NCBI GenBank assembly: GCA_015680905.1
Contig: CM027381.1
Coordinates: forward strand, 63,167,501 to 63,231,500
Source: Coptis chinensis
Taxonomy: Eukaryota > Streptophyta > Magnoliopsida > Ranunculales > Ranunculaceae
Direction of reading: 5' to 3'
DNA: 64,000 nt
The translations under genes were made by a program, and so were the position numbers. Of the stretch, positions 52,824 through 64,000 are shown piece by piece (position 1 is the first letter of the stretch; the number at the start of each line of letters is the position of its first letter). A model generated the notes under the pieces. It worked only from the letters and a program-made list of their open reading frames with translations, did not search any database and was not told where the DNA came from.

Positions 52824-53049
52824 GGAGTATTTAGGATTTGGTCCTATTTATAGTAGCAATATTAGGCTTTGGTCCTAAAATTAATTAAATGTGTGAGACA
52901 CACGTGTAAGTGTATTCTAGGTATTAACCAAAATACAAGACAGTCAACGAGTCTAACTACCAAAAGTTGGACTTAAATCTAATTTCCAACTATAAATATA
53001 TCAAAGCCTAATATCGTTACTATAAATAGGACCAAAACCTAAATACCCC
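52824..53049. mobile_element. Tourist-like MITE, complete (copy 2)
   Basis: 226 bp, flanked by TTA at 52821-52823 and 53050-53052. Sequence matches 7316-7541. Confidence 0.8.
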
Positions 53050-53204
53050 TTAAAATAAATAGCTAAAAGAACCATTGTATCAATTAGAGTGCGCTACACG
53101 TTAAATTTTTCTTAACAAGCATGCACACCTTTTTCTTGTCTTGCGATCGAAACACCTGTTCATCCCTATTAAGATACTCCAGCACTCAACATTAGATACA
53201 TAGT

Positions 53205-53270
<66 letters not shown>

Positions 53271-53743
53271 ATCAACTTGGAATCAAATGGAATACAAAAG
53301 ACAAGATTTACTTACCATTTAGCTGCACCACGAATCTTACCATTTTCTTGTTAAATACTTATGATTGTATCAATTAACGGAATTTCATGAAACATGTTAG
53401 CATGCAATATTAATCAATATTATCAAAAGATTTAGATCATGTTTAACACGCATTTAAAAAATATAATTAACCAAAATTAAACAAGTAACAAAATAATATT
53501 AAAACATTTGGTTCCCTTTCTTAAAGGGGTAGGGTTTTTTATGGAAGCGGGCCGAGCGGGTGGCTGCCCACGCCCTTTTAAGGGATCAAGCCAATTGTAG
53601 TTCTCCTGTTTAGTAGGGTGTTTTATAGGAATGAATTAAGCCACTCCGATAAGGAAGGCGGCAATGGTTTTCTACCCTTGGTCTATCTATATTTCTCTGT
53701 TAACAACTATTCACTGTTCCACCTTAACTATTCAACGTAAAAT
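53050..53743. other. Intergenic stretch, matches 7542-8214
   Basis: No gene seen apart from the (AT)n run. Confidence 0.5.
53207..53268. repeat. (AT)n microsatellite, copy 2
   Basis: About 31 AT units against about 18 in copy 1. Confidence 0.9.
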
Positions 53744-54109
53744 ATGAAGATTAGAAGAATTCAAGTGCAATCGGATTCTCTACAAGCGATGCAGATTTTG
53801 ACAAAGCAGGAAGAGACGCCATGGCACTATAGGAACATAGTTGCTCATATTCAAGTCGATATTTTGAAGTTTGAGCTAGTAACTTTCAAGCATGTATTTC
53901 GGGAGGGTAACCAAGTAGCAGATTATCTATCCAAGCTAAGTAGGCAAACTTGTAATGAAATTGTGTACTTTATTCCACCGTTGGATAAAAAACTTAATGA
54001 TTTGATCTTGGCGGATAAAGAAGGAAAGATGTATCTGAGAATATCATAGTTTCATAAATAAAAGGTTGGGGAGTCCTAAACCCCTAGTCATTAAAAAAAA
54101 AAAAAAAAA
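53744..54109 (+). pseudogene. LINE 3' fragment: RNase H C-terminus plus poly-A (copy 2)
   Basis: The 101-residue frame at 53744-54049 is identical to that at 8215-8520 (SDSLQAM, HVFREGNQVADYLSK). It is followed by 17 adenines at 54093-54109, against 40 in copy 1. Confidence 0.7.
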
Positions 54110-54763
54110 CTACTTCAACTATTTACAAGAGTACTACAATAATTATTCTCAAACCGACCTCACCTTAACTGTTTATCTCTCTCTTAGTCTACTCACATAA
54201 GATTTCGAAAATGGAATATTCTTAAACGCCTAGAAATGTTAACAACGAGATATAACAAGAAGATAAATGCACGGACTAGAATGAACACCACATTTACTTT
54301 TACGTGATATAGATCATAATTCAAATAAGTAAAACAAGCAAAATTATGTTTGAACAGTCCATCTTATATCAAGCTTAGCTTTTTAAAACCAAACATTAAT
54401 GCAATAAAATTTGCTTAACAAACTAACAAGTAATTTCAGTGTTATTGAATGTCCTGGGAATACTTGGCACTTTACCAATTCATATGAACATCCGGAAAAA
54501 AAAACAGTTACCCAAAACCCCCAAGCACAAGTACATGATCATTGCATAAATTAATAATGCATATCAATCAAATGATAACGCTTGCACCATTAGTTAGCCA
54601 AATTTAATTACCTAGCTCCTAATGGTCCTCTTAAGCAAGTCCAACATGAAACTTCTTTACTATGTTCATATCTTTCTTATTTTATCTATTACTAATTATC
54701 AACCCACATGTATAGATTTAAGCAACTATACTATTCAAACTATTCAATAGCTCAATAAGATAA
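54110..54763. other. No feature recognised (matches 8606-9260)
   Basis: AT-rich, no supported gene. Confidence 0.6.
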
Positions 54764-54949
54764 GGGTAAATTCCTGATTCGACCATGATAATGTCAATAT
54801 ATGTGTTCCCAATTCGAACATTGTCAGCAACTCAGTGCAAAAAGTTGCTGACATTACCCCACTAGTTGCTGTCAAAATGTGCCGAGTAGCAATTTGTGGT
54901 CTAATTGAGAAGGAATTGACATTATCATGATCTAATTGAGAAATTACCC
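54764..54949. mobile_element. Mutator-type MITE with 9-bp target duplication (copy 2)
   Basis: 186 bp, flanked by ATAAGATAA at 54755-54763 and 54950-54958. The central part reads GTCAGCAACTCAGTGCAAAA where copy 1 reads GTCGAAACTTCACTCAAAA, a clear case of the CAG/CTG discrepancy. Confidence 0.8.
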
Positions 54950-54997
54950 ATAAGATAAGTACAGTAAAAATTCGAAACAAGGGATGATAGATATCAG

Positions 54998-55297
54998 GTG
55001 AGATTCCCCTTCTTTTCTTCTAGCCTCCCCTTCTATTTTTCCATATCGAATCAAAATGATGAGGGAGGTGGTGGCAATATGCTAGATTTCTCCTATAAGT
55101 GTCAAAACCCAGCTCCTATGATAAAGCGTACCCCCTCTTTTTCTTTACAGAAAGAAATAAAAGTCAATCAAAATCCCCATTTAGCCACCTACAGCTGGTC
55201 TAAGCAAGTGGTGTCTCGTTCTCACAAACATTACTTATGCATGCAAGACAAATGCCCAACTTTTGTATCCATGATAAATGGGCCATTTCCATTATAG
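54998..55297 (+). other. 99-codon open frame, identical to 9491-9790
   Basis: Same unassigned frame as in copy 1; no domain recognised. Confidence 0.2.
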
Positions 55298-55644
55298 ACC
55301 CAATTTAATAAAAAAGCAAGACCAAATAATATAATAGTTTAGGCCCGTAATAATAAAACATACAAAGAATTTTAAGGAGGCCCAATAATATAACAAATGG
55401 TTTTTTTTTTCTTTTTAAACTCTTTACGCTGAGAGAGGAAAAATAAGCATATCAACTTCCTTTCCCCTTCTTCTCATTTCCGATCCCTTCCTGATTTCAT
55501 ATCCCACCATTGTTTCTCTTTTCTTTTTCTTTTTTTTTGCTAAAGGGTGATTTTGTATTAATATGAAAAAAAGATACAAAAGTAGCAAAAAGAAAAAGAT
55601 TTACATTGTCTCTTGGGTTGTTTAGGACAGCCCTCAATTCCTAA

Positions 55645-58600
55645 CTAATTGAGAAACCTGTAGTAGGTTAACTCAGGGTTCTCGAGCTGGGTCAGAAATG
55701 GTGGTTTGCCATTCCACCACTGTTTACATCCTCTGTTAAGGCCTATGCCTTTGTTTGCGCAGTGATCAGTGGCAAAGTTAACTCCACGCCAAGAGCTTGT
55801 TATCCTCAACTCAATGTTACTGAGTTTAATTTTATCCCATATTGCCTGTACTTTCCACAAAACATTGTCAGTTTGGAAGGCCTTAGCTGCTGCCGCAGAA
55901 TCCGTGTCCACCTAAATGTGTAGCCAACCTTGCTCGATAGCTTTCATTATACCCTCCACTATAGCAATAGATTCAACCTCATAATTCATTGCCACTCCTA
56001 ATCCTCCAACACATGTACCAATGACAGTACCATTATGATCTCGATACACTGCTGCCCATCCGGTGTTTCCTGGATTCCCCCTTGACGCACCTTTAGTGTT
56101 CACTTTTATGTACCCTTGAGGAGGAAGATACCAGTAGCACTCCAACATTCGAGGGGCACTCCTTGCTCTTGTTTGTAGCTGGAAGTTGTGCACAGTAGTG
56201 AGGTCCTTGGTTGTGTTATCCATATTCCCTTTGGACTGTTCCTATGCATATTTCGCTGCCTTTGAGATACAAGGCACCATGCTATGAGACCTCCCACTTT
56301 TGACTTCATCATACACCATTATGTTGTGGAACTTCCAGATGCTGACCATCGCAGTGACTACGCATGCTTTCCATATATCTTTGATTAATGGGCTTCTCTC
56401 CTGAAATGTTCTCATCATATCGGACACTTGCTCAATGCTTTTCCTTTCGCAAAACCAGCTGGTAATCATTTCCCACAACCTGCTAGAGAGTGGGCAAGTG
56501 AAGAATAGATGATTGAAATTTTTAGCACTGTTTTTACACATACAACACCTGGATGCCAGTTTGAACCCTCGATCTATTAGGCTTCCATCATAGTAGATGC
56601 CTTTATGTAGAATCTTCCACCCCAGTGCGGCTGTTCTTGGGTGTATTTGGGCAGTCCAGAGGAATTTGTGCCATGGTGGTGAGGGCCATTTGTCTCTGAT
56701 GGCTTCGCATGCAGATCTAACCGTGAATTGGCAATTGGGAGTGTGTTTCCATACTCTCTTATCCTCCTGCTGTGCCAATGGGTCTTGCAGCTGTGAAACC
56801 TCAATACCGACTTGACTGAGAATGTAAGTCATAGTGGGCGAGAAGTTTCACCTAGTTGGTTTGATGTACGCACTCAAAGTGTTTGTAAATGGCTTCCAAA
56901 AGGGGTTAATGTTTGACATTAGCAGCTCACGCACACTCTTCTCACCAGCCCACCTATCCTTCCATAGATGTATGCCCTTTCTATTGGCCACGACCCATGT
57001 GGAGTGATCCTCAATGAGTTTTAGAGCTTCTTTCAGACCCCTCCAGAGCGTAGAGGATTTCTTCATGATTTCTCCAACCCTGTTAAAGTATTTCCCTCTC
57101 ATGTATTTTGCCCAGATGCCATCTTCGATGAGGATGCCCCAAGCCAATTTCATCAACATGGACCTGTTGATGTCTTTGAATCTCTTAAGCCCTAGCCCTA
57201 GCTCACACTTAGGTTTGCATACATTGTCCCATGCCACCATAATCATCTTTCTGTCGATAGCTTTTCCAGTCCAGAGGAAGTTTCTGATCATCTGTTCACT
57301 CTATTTTCTTACCGCCAATGGCCATCTATAAATGGCCATGTTATGCACTGGGATACTGTTCAACACATGCTTCACCAGCATAACTCTTCCTTGAAAAGAT
57401 AAACTCTTGCCAATCCAACTAGAGATTCTAGTTCTTATCTTATCCAACAGTGGAGTAAGCATAGCTTTCTTGACTCTTCCTTGGAATAGAGGTACGCCCA
57501 GATACTTTTCCGGCAGTTCACCTTCCTTGATTTCCAGTAGTTCCTCTATCTATGTCTTTCTCTATCGGTGCATCTTGCTTAGGAATATTGTGCACTTTTC
57601 CTTACTGATTTTCTGCCCTGATGTCTCTTGGTATCTGTCTAGGAAGTCCAACAGATTGTTAAAAGTCCTCCTATCAGCCTTACAGAACAAGAAGATGTCA
57701 TCCGTATACATTAAATGTGTAGGCTACTGTGTGTTGCATTATGTACCATCCTCTTCATTTTATTTTCCCTTTCCAGCTTGTGGATGCTCCTGCTTAGGCA
57801 CTCCTCCGCAAAGGCAAACAGCAAGGGTGATAGAGGATCACCTTGCCTAAGACCCCTCTGAGCTTGAAATAGACCGACTGGGCCTCCATTGAACATAATT
57901 AAGAGAGAGTTATGAGTGATTGCCCCTTTGATCCAGCCAATCCACTTGTCATTGAACCCAAACTGCTGCAGAACTCTCCACAAGAATTCCCAGTGGAGTG
58001 TGTCAAAAGCCTGAGAGATGTCAAGCTTTATGCCGATGCTTCCTCCATGTCGTTTGGTCTTAAGCTCATTTATCATTTCAGAGGGACAGTCCTATATTTT
58101 GGTGAGAATTTCGTCTTTGGATGAACCACTTTGCTCAAATGCGAGATGACCCTCATAGCTATGCTACTCAACCTCTCTCCAAGGACTTTAGTAACAATCT
58201 TATAGCAGAAGTTAGACATACAAATGGGCCTAAATATATTCACTTTATTTGCATTCTTGTCTTTGGGGATAAGGACCAAGAAGTTAGAATTAAAGCAATT
58301 TGGCATTCGACTTATCTGAAGAAACGTAAGACTGCATTTGTTACCTCCCTTTCGATGATATCCCAGCAAAAGTGGTAAAAGAATCCATTGAATCTATCAG
58401 GCCCAGGAGAACTAGTGGGGTCTAGATTGAAAATCACATTTCTTATTTCCTCCTTGGTTAGCATACCTGTGATTTATTCATTCTCTTCCTCAGTGATCAT
58501 CTCGGGTACATTCTGGATTAACTCCTCGTCCATGTAAAGCTCATCCCTCTTGAATTTTCCTGTGTAGTGCTTCACAAGGTATTCTGATATTTCCTTCTGG

Positions 58601-59052
58601 TCTGTCATCAAGTTTCCATTCTCATCTTGCAATTCTCTGATCAAAGCTTTGCTTCTCTTTATTCTGGCCATAGTGAAAAAGAAGCTAGTACATCTGTCCC
58701 CATGTTTGTACCATTTGTTCCCTGACTTTTCTTTCCACATTGTAGCCTCTTGATCGAGCAAGTTGTCCAGCTTAGTCTCTTGTTGTTCGACTTGTTGTGC
58801 CAACCCCTCATTTTCACAATCAGTGTCCAGCTGTCTCTGGATATTTTCTAGCAATTACGTTTCCACCTTGATGTTGGTCGGAAGGTGACCAAAGGTTTCT
58901 TTGTTCCATGTCTTAAGAGCTTTCTTCAGTCGCTTGAGCTTTTGTATGAGAATAAAGAAAGGATTCCCTTCAATAGGAACCTGCCAGTTCTCCTTAACCA
59001 TCGCCTTGAAGTTCTCATGAGAGCACCACATTATTTCTCTTTTCTCCTCCAT
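55645..59052 (-). pseudogene. LINE ORF2 (copy 2): RT, zinc-finger region, RNase H
   Basis: Minus-strand blocks: 59052-58855 (start of the readable part, MEEKREIMWC), 58854-58474, 58369-58073 (LVLIPKDKNANKVNIFRP), 58076-57711 (KLDISQAFDTLHW, RGLRQGDPLSPLLF), the catalytic YTDD at 57708-57697, 57291-56848, 56832-56242 (zf-RVT: CCMCKNSAKNFNHLFFTC), 56223-55912 and 55911-55645 (RNase H: KVNTKGASRGNPG, NYEVESIAIVEGI, VDTDSAAAAKAF). Stops shared with copy 1, such as that before VDTDS, are CAG to TAG or CAA to TAA changes. The endonuclease domain is missing by inversion or deletion. Confidence 0.85.
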
Positions 59053-59153
59053 CTATCTCCTTTTTTTTTCCTTTTGAGTTCTTATATCTCTCTCCTTTTT
59101 ACTCCTTTCTAGTTTTTTCAGATCTATTTTTCCTCATCCATGTTTTTTCAAAT

Positions 59154-61364
59154 ATGAGTAATCCGGATCTCGAATTCATTCTTGATGAGAGTGAAGAGGA
59201 TGGGCTTCACCGTCTCCATCTCCAGATGGAGTCTATATGGAAAATAAATAGATTTCCAGACGAGATTCATCTGGATACCATTAATGATAAAGAGAGAAAG
59301 CTTTGGGAGAAATCTCTGATTGGTAAGCTTTTCACTTCAAGGAAATTTGATGAAATTAATATCCGAAATGCTTTAGTTAAATCTTGGAATACTAACTCAA
59401 AAATTAATATTACTTTCTTATCTAAGGGTTTATTCAAATTCAGTTTTGAAGATGAACATGTACTGAGGTTTGTTCTTGAAAATGGTCCATGGTCAGTTCA
59501 TGGGTATATTATGTCTCTTAAGTAATGGATACCTAATAATCCTACTAATGATTATATATTTCAAGAGTTTAGATTGTGGATTCAGGTTTTTGGTCTCCCT
59601 CTCGAAAGGTTAACTTGGGAAAATATCCATAAAATTGGCTCTGCTTTTGGGTTAGTTGTGGCTATTGATTCAGTAAGAGGTTCTAATGCTGGGAATTCCT
59701 TTTCTCGTGTTCAAGTCATGTATCCTATTAGGAGAAGGATGGTTAGTAATGTTGTGGTTAATCTTCATGAAAAAAATTCTATTCAGATCTATTTCAAATA
59801 TGAGAAGCTTCTGTGTTTTGTTATTACTGTGGGTTAATAGGGCATGATTATAAGGAGTGCAAGGCTTTTATTCATCATCCGTTGTTTGTTAAAGAGGGTA
59901 TTCATAAGCCCCCGACTGCCTCTGTTCTTCCTTATTCAAATAGGATTAGAGCTGCGTCTTTTAAATTTGGTCTTGGTGTTCAGTCCAGGAAAGTTCTAGA
60001 ATGGGATCCTAAGGCAGAAAAGTTGAAAAATAGTGTTCCTATGGATTTCAAGATGCAAGCTTACAATAGGAAAGGTAAGCAGATCTCTTCTGCTGAACTT
60101 TCCTTTGAGACTGGCTCTGGTTTTTCTGATGAGGTTCGGGTAGAGAAGATGATGGTAACGGATGAAGGTGTTTTGCCGTCTTTGGATAACGTTCATGTTC
60201 TTAATATAGATGTCACCTTTTCTGAGGTTTCAACCAATGCTAGCTTGCCTTCTGGCAATGCTGTTATTCCTAATATGGCATGCAATTCTACAGACAATTA
60301 TGTTATTCTCTCTGATGCTTCCTCATCCATTGGTGGCTTCCCACCTGTACTTCCCTCGGTTAGTGGGTTGGAGCATGAGGGTCTTGCTGATCTGGCTTTG
60401 GAGTCTGCTGATTCTATGGATTCTGGCTCTTTTTCGTCTATGTTAACATGGGGTTATAATCTAGATATGGAGTTGGGCTTAGATCTAGGCCCAAAGGCTC
60501 TTTCTGATTCTCTTATTTTTTCTAATATGGATCTGGATTCGGGTATTTCTTTTAATAGTACTAGAAGCCCATCTTCTACAAGGTACCCTTTTAAGCCTTT
60601 GAAAAGCTTTATCTCTTCAAAAGCCTATACGAAATCAAAAGCCCATATGTATAACCCAGTATCTCATTTACCCATCTCAAAAACACATCGGAAAGCATTT
60701 ATTTCTCCAAAACAAAAAAATTCATCTTACACAAAACATTCTCTGCCAACTGTTCCTTTAAGTCTTTCTAAGATTGTACCCATTTTTCCTGACGGGTTGC
60801 CTTCTTTTCGCCTATATATCTCTGAGAATCTCGAGAAATAGGATAATGAGTCTTACGAGGTCTCCTTGGAAGAAGGTATAGCTGGTTGCTCGGCGCATGC
60901 GTTCATTACTCATGTCACTTCTCTGGTCAGAGAAGATATCTTTGTGGTTAATAAAATAGCTATCAAAAGGGTGCTTGAGTTTTCGGAGTTTCATACGATT
61001 GAAGATCGAAAGGATTTCCAAGAAAAAAAAAAAGAGTAATAGCAATCTTCCTTATCCAGTGGGGAAGGAGCTTTCTCCTTCAGCTAGTGCACGGTGGAAA
61101 AGAAGAAATAAAAGGCATTGGGAGGATGGTTTAAAAAAAGATTTGGAGGAATCCAAAAATTCTGTGAAGGATAATAGAGAGAAAAGAAATATGGATGGGT
61201 TTCATGAAGATGAAGTTTTAGAAGATGGAAGAAGGATTCGAAGGTAGTTTTTTTATAGGAACCTTCTGAGTAAAGGTCCTCTTGTAGAGTGTGCTAATAA
61301 TATAGAAGAAAGTGAAAAGCCTGTTGAGCATGGAAAGTTAGTTTTGCATGTCGCTCCTAAATAG
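59154..61364 (+). pseudogene. LINE ORF1 (copy 2): DUF4283-type protein with CCHC knuckle
   Basis: ATG 59154, TAA at 59523 after MSLK, continued in frame from 59526. A one-base deletion at about 59813 (one C fewer than copy 1) shifts the frame; the next block at 59813-60838 holds CYYCGLIGHDYKEC and a long Ser/Pro-rich tail. A stop lies at 60839, then broken pieces up to VAPK-stop at 61362-61364. The ORF2 start ATG (MRVF) is at 61369. Full length would be about 735 residues, in the range of plant L1 ORF1 proteins. Confidence 0.8.
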
Positions 61365-61389
61365 GACAATGAGGGTTTTCAAGGGTTGT

Positions 61390-62690
61390 TGATAAGCACC
61401 CAAAATTGCAATATAAACCACGTAAAGACATTATATATTGATTAATTATGTGTGTAATAAATGCAATTTAATTGTATTTTCATGCTTTTGCAGGTTTCGA
61501 CACGTAAACGATGAAATTTCAACAAAATCGGCATTTTAGCATGGAAACAAGGTGAATATGCTAATTGGAAACAAAGCCTTTCTATTAAGTCCAAAAGAAG
61601 CCCATTGGAAGCTGAAAAAGATCATAATCAAGCCTATGAAGTTTGGTAAAAATAGTTAATTCCGGGTCAACCCTGGTCAAATATTGCAGAAAAGTCAATG
61701 AAACTTCAAAAAATCATATCTTTTGACTTCGAACTCTGTTTTGGACGTGTGACTTGTCAAAACGATCAATGGGACAAACTCTACACAATGGTATATAGGT
61801 TCTATCAATTTACTAGACTGGGAATTAAAACAGGTCCGAACCAAGACAAAGTAAAAATCTAATTACTATTCATTATGATGTCATTAAGTGGAAGCTTATG
61901 TAATCACCCACTTTCTCCACTTAATAATGCACAAACCACTCCTAATTATTTATCTTGTAATGGGAATTACTATTCACCCACTTTCTCCACTTAGATTAAA
62001 TAAATTCCATTATAAAAGTAGATTAATTTGTAATATTTGGATTGAAAATATAAGATGTAATTTTGGCCACCCATTTTACTCATTTGAAAGTATAAATAGG
62101 AGGGGTGATGCTCTAAATAAACTTGCCAATTTACTTGTGATTTGTGGTCTTGTAGCCCTTCACTCTCTTCTTCTCTCTCTTTTAGTTTCATGTTTAGGAA
62201 AATAATTCCATAGTTTAGGAAATAAGAAACTTCTTCTTATTTTTCTTCTTCATTTTCATTAGTTGTTATCTCACCATGAGCTAACTCATCCCTTGTGGAG
62301 GGTTAGATAAACCCATGTGAGGATAACTCTACTAATGAAGATGTAATTCAATTGCTTAAAATTTAACAAGTTTGATTTTTACTTCAATTACAAAATAGTT
62401 AGAAGTGGAAAACAAACTAAAGGTTAAAGAAGTGCTCTAGAGATAGGGTGCTAATTTAATCTCTCATGCTAGTAGAATCTCTTTAGAGATTTAAAAATTC
62501 TACTAGGGATCAAAGTTTAATTTCTCACTTTGATTTGTCTATGAATCAAAGTGAATATGAAAACTAGCAATTGAAATATGTCTTTCAATAATAGTAGTTT
62601 GAATCACATGGTAAATTGACACTACCTCTTTTTGTGTGTGTAGATGAGATGATGGGTGATGTAGATGTATGATGGTCATTGAACAAAAAG
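61390..62690 (+). repeat. LTR C (copy 2)
   Basis: Starts TGATAAGCACCCAAAATTGC; TATA box TATAAATAGGAGG at 62091. Matches 15885-17190; right end approximate. Confidence 0.6.
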
Positions 62691-62699
62691 AAGCGTATC

Positions 62700-64000
62700 A
62701 AAACCTAATTATCCCTCAATAAGTAAAGGATGAGTAGGGTATCGTTCCACTTTTAAGTGTATGTTTATATGAAGGACTGGACTGGAAAGGGGTTTGAGGG
62801 ATTAAAAACTATAATTGTAGAGATTTTAGATTCTAATGTTAAACTAAACTAAACTAAACTCACTAACTAAACTTATACTAAAACTAAGAATTGGAAATAG
62901 GGAGAGAATATGAGAGAGATAGATTCAAGATATTCAAATCCACCAATGCTTTTGATTCAATGACCTTTTGCTTCATGTTGTTCTCCAAGTAGACTACAAT
63001 CCAGGCAATCGGCGTAGTGCCGATGCCCTCTTGGATGAAACATCGTTAACAATTAACTCTACTCAAGGTTGTTCCTATGTTCATGTTACTAGTATCTTCT
63101 TTCCTTTTATGTGAGCTTGGGCAGCTATTCAATGAATCACCATCTAAGGCAAACACAAGGAATACTTCCCTTACTCTAAAACACTACACAACTAGAAGAA
63201 AAGTAGAGAATAATAGTATAATATTCAATTACAATAAATAAAACTCTATTCTAGCATTATATTCAATTGCAATAAATAAAAGCATGTTACTAGCAAATAT
63301 TCAATTGCAATAGACAAAACCCTAATCTATACTTCCATCCCCTGGTGTGGGCAATGGAACTAATAACTACAAACATAAAGAACTAACCTGATTGAAGAAC
63401 ACCATGAACCAGAAGAATCATTAAACCTTTAATCGGCTTCATCTTCTCCCTTGAAGGAGAAGATTAGCCTTCCAAAAGAAGGAAGAACAAGAAGAAGAAG
63501 AGTTGAAGAACATAAGACTAGAAAGACTAATTTATTAAGACTCAGCTAGTTAAAACCGATCTTTTATTATTAATCTCTCTCTGCCTCAAGTTCTGGAGAC
63601 AAGAATATAAGTGAATTGGCAAATTACATGAGGCACTTAGGTCCTCTATTTATAGGGGTTACAATGAGCTCTAGAAGCATTCCAAACCGTCATTTGTTTC
63701 CTAATACAAATAGACTTCTTCCAGAGTCCGACTTCGTCTTCAAAACTGAGAAGGAATTGGCTACAGTGTCGATTCATGCGTCCCAGACTTAATCAATGCA
63801 TCTGGACGCTCGATTTATGCATCCCAAACGCAATCAATGCGTCTGGACTCTTGATATATGCGTCCCAGACGCATAAGCCGATTTTCTCTCTTCTGCTCTA
63901 TCCTTTTATCCTCTTTTGCGGGCTTTGGTCCAAACAACGAATCCTTTGGCCTTGGGCTTCCAAATAGACTTTAAAATAGGTCCAAGTCACATCTTTAACA
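62700..64000 (-). repeat. LTR D (copy 2), cut by window end
   Basis: Matches 17200-18498. Minus-strand TATA box at 63646-63655. The hairpin ATCTTCTCC-CTTGAA-GGAGAAGAT is at 63441-63464. Confidence 0.6.
63776..63878. repeat. Five tandem 20/21-bp repeats in LTR D
   Basis: Units begin ATGCRTC at 63776, 63796, 63817, 63837 and 63858. They alternate CCCAGAC-like and CTGGACGC-like cores, so neighbouring units are partly reverse complements of each other and can pair. The array is present at about 18285-18385 in copy 1 in garbled form. The open frame at 63776-63967 arises from the array and is not coding. Confidence 0.75.

Larger units (their letters stand above)
52369..53049 (+). repeat. Tandem duplication of F-box gene sequence plus MITE (copy 2)
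   Basis: Units start at GATCT 52369 and 52703, 334 bp apart. Each contains F-box gene sequence that continues the reading at 51050 (GATCTATTCCTCTTTGGTCA), followed by the Tourist MITE. The unit join TCGCTAC-CCCGTATAG lies in the MITE right arm. Confidence 0.8.
55538..61389. mobile_element. L1-type LINE with inverted 5' part (copy 2)
   Basis: Same structure as 10022-15884: ORF2 3' part on the minus strand, ORF1 and ORF2 start on the plus strand. This copy is much less broken and shows the true state of the element. The junction between the two orientations lies in about 59053-59110. Confidence 0.8.
51577..64000. repeat. Copy 2 of the duplication, cut by window end
   Basis: Matches 6075-18498. 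Open frames are longer here than in copy 1, and its left boundary lies inside a complete solo LTR with both target repeats, so this is the copy in original context. The remaining entries to the right give its contents. Confidence 0.9.

Overview
The window is nuclear DNA from a flowering plant, almost certainly a eudicot: AT-rich, with very few host genes, and packed with plant-type LTR retrotransposons (Athila-lineage Ty3/gypsy and Ty1/copia), an L1-type LINE with a zinc-knuckle ORF1 and a terminal RNase H, MITEs, and a plant F-box/LRR pseudogene. No rRNA, tRNA, CRISPR array, plasmid or bacterial feature was seen. I cannot name the species.

Layout. 1-5536: minus-strand Athila-like element (5' LTR, tRNA-Asp-type primer site, gag, protease region; reverse transcriptase to integrase deleted), running off the left edge. 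5538-6075: fragment of another Athila reverse transcriptase. 6075-18498: copy 1 of a duplication of at least 12.4 kb; copy 2 is 51577-64000. Each copy holds, in order, a piece of a long LTR, a 331-334 bp tandem duplication of F-box gene sequence carrying a Tourist-type MITE, an (AT)n run, a LINE 3' fragment with poly-A, a Mutator-type MITE, a LINE whose 5' part (ORF1) is inverted relative to its 3' part (ORF2), and two LTRs in opposite orientation. 18713-23790: degraded minus-strand Athila element. 23820-34862: plus-strand Athila element A (protease to integrase, post-integrase ORFs, 3' LTR). 35440-42237: post-integrase half and 3' LTR of a related element B, with several promoter-like modules and accessory ORFs. 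42238-44980: 5'-truncated copia element.

45000-51051 is the most gene-like part: three MITEs, one small intact ORF (46460-46720), a 2.3-kb non-autonomous copia-type LTR element just downstream of it, and an F-box/LRR pseudogene cut by a solo LTR with a perfect 5-bp target duplication.

Nearly every transposon ORF is broken. Two processes seem to overlap: real C-to-T decay (CAG to TAG, CGA to TGA stop codons), and a second pattern seen only by comparing the two 12.4-kb copies, where CAG/CTG sites of copy 2 read as CG-containing strings in copy 1. The second pattern cannot be deamination and looks like sequencing error at methylated CHG sites, so copy 1, and probably much of 18.5-31 kb, should be read with that in mind.

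No new biological system with assignable function is evident. The least ordinary elements are the 39-codon single-pass membrane ORF and promoter-like modules in element B, the inverted LINE, and the datable sequence of events at the F-box locus.
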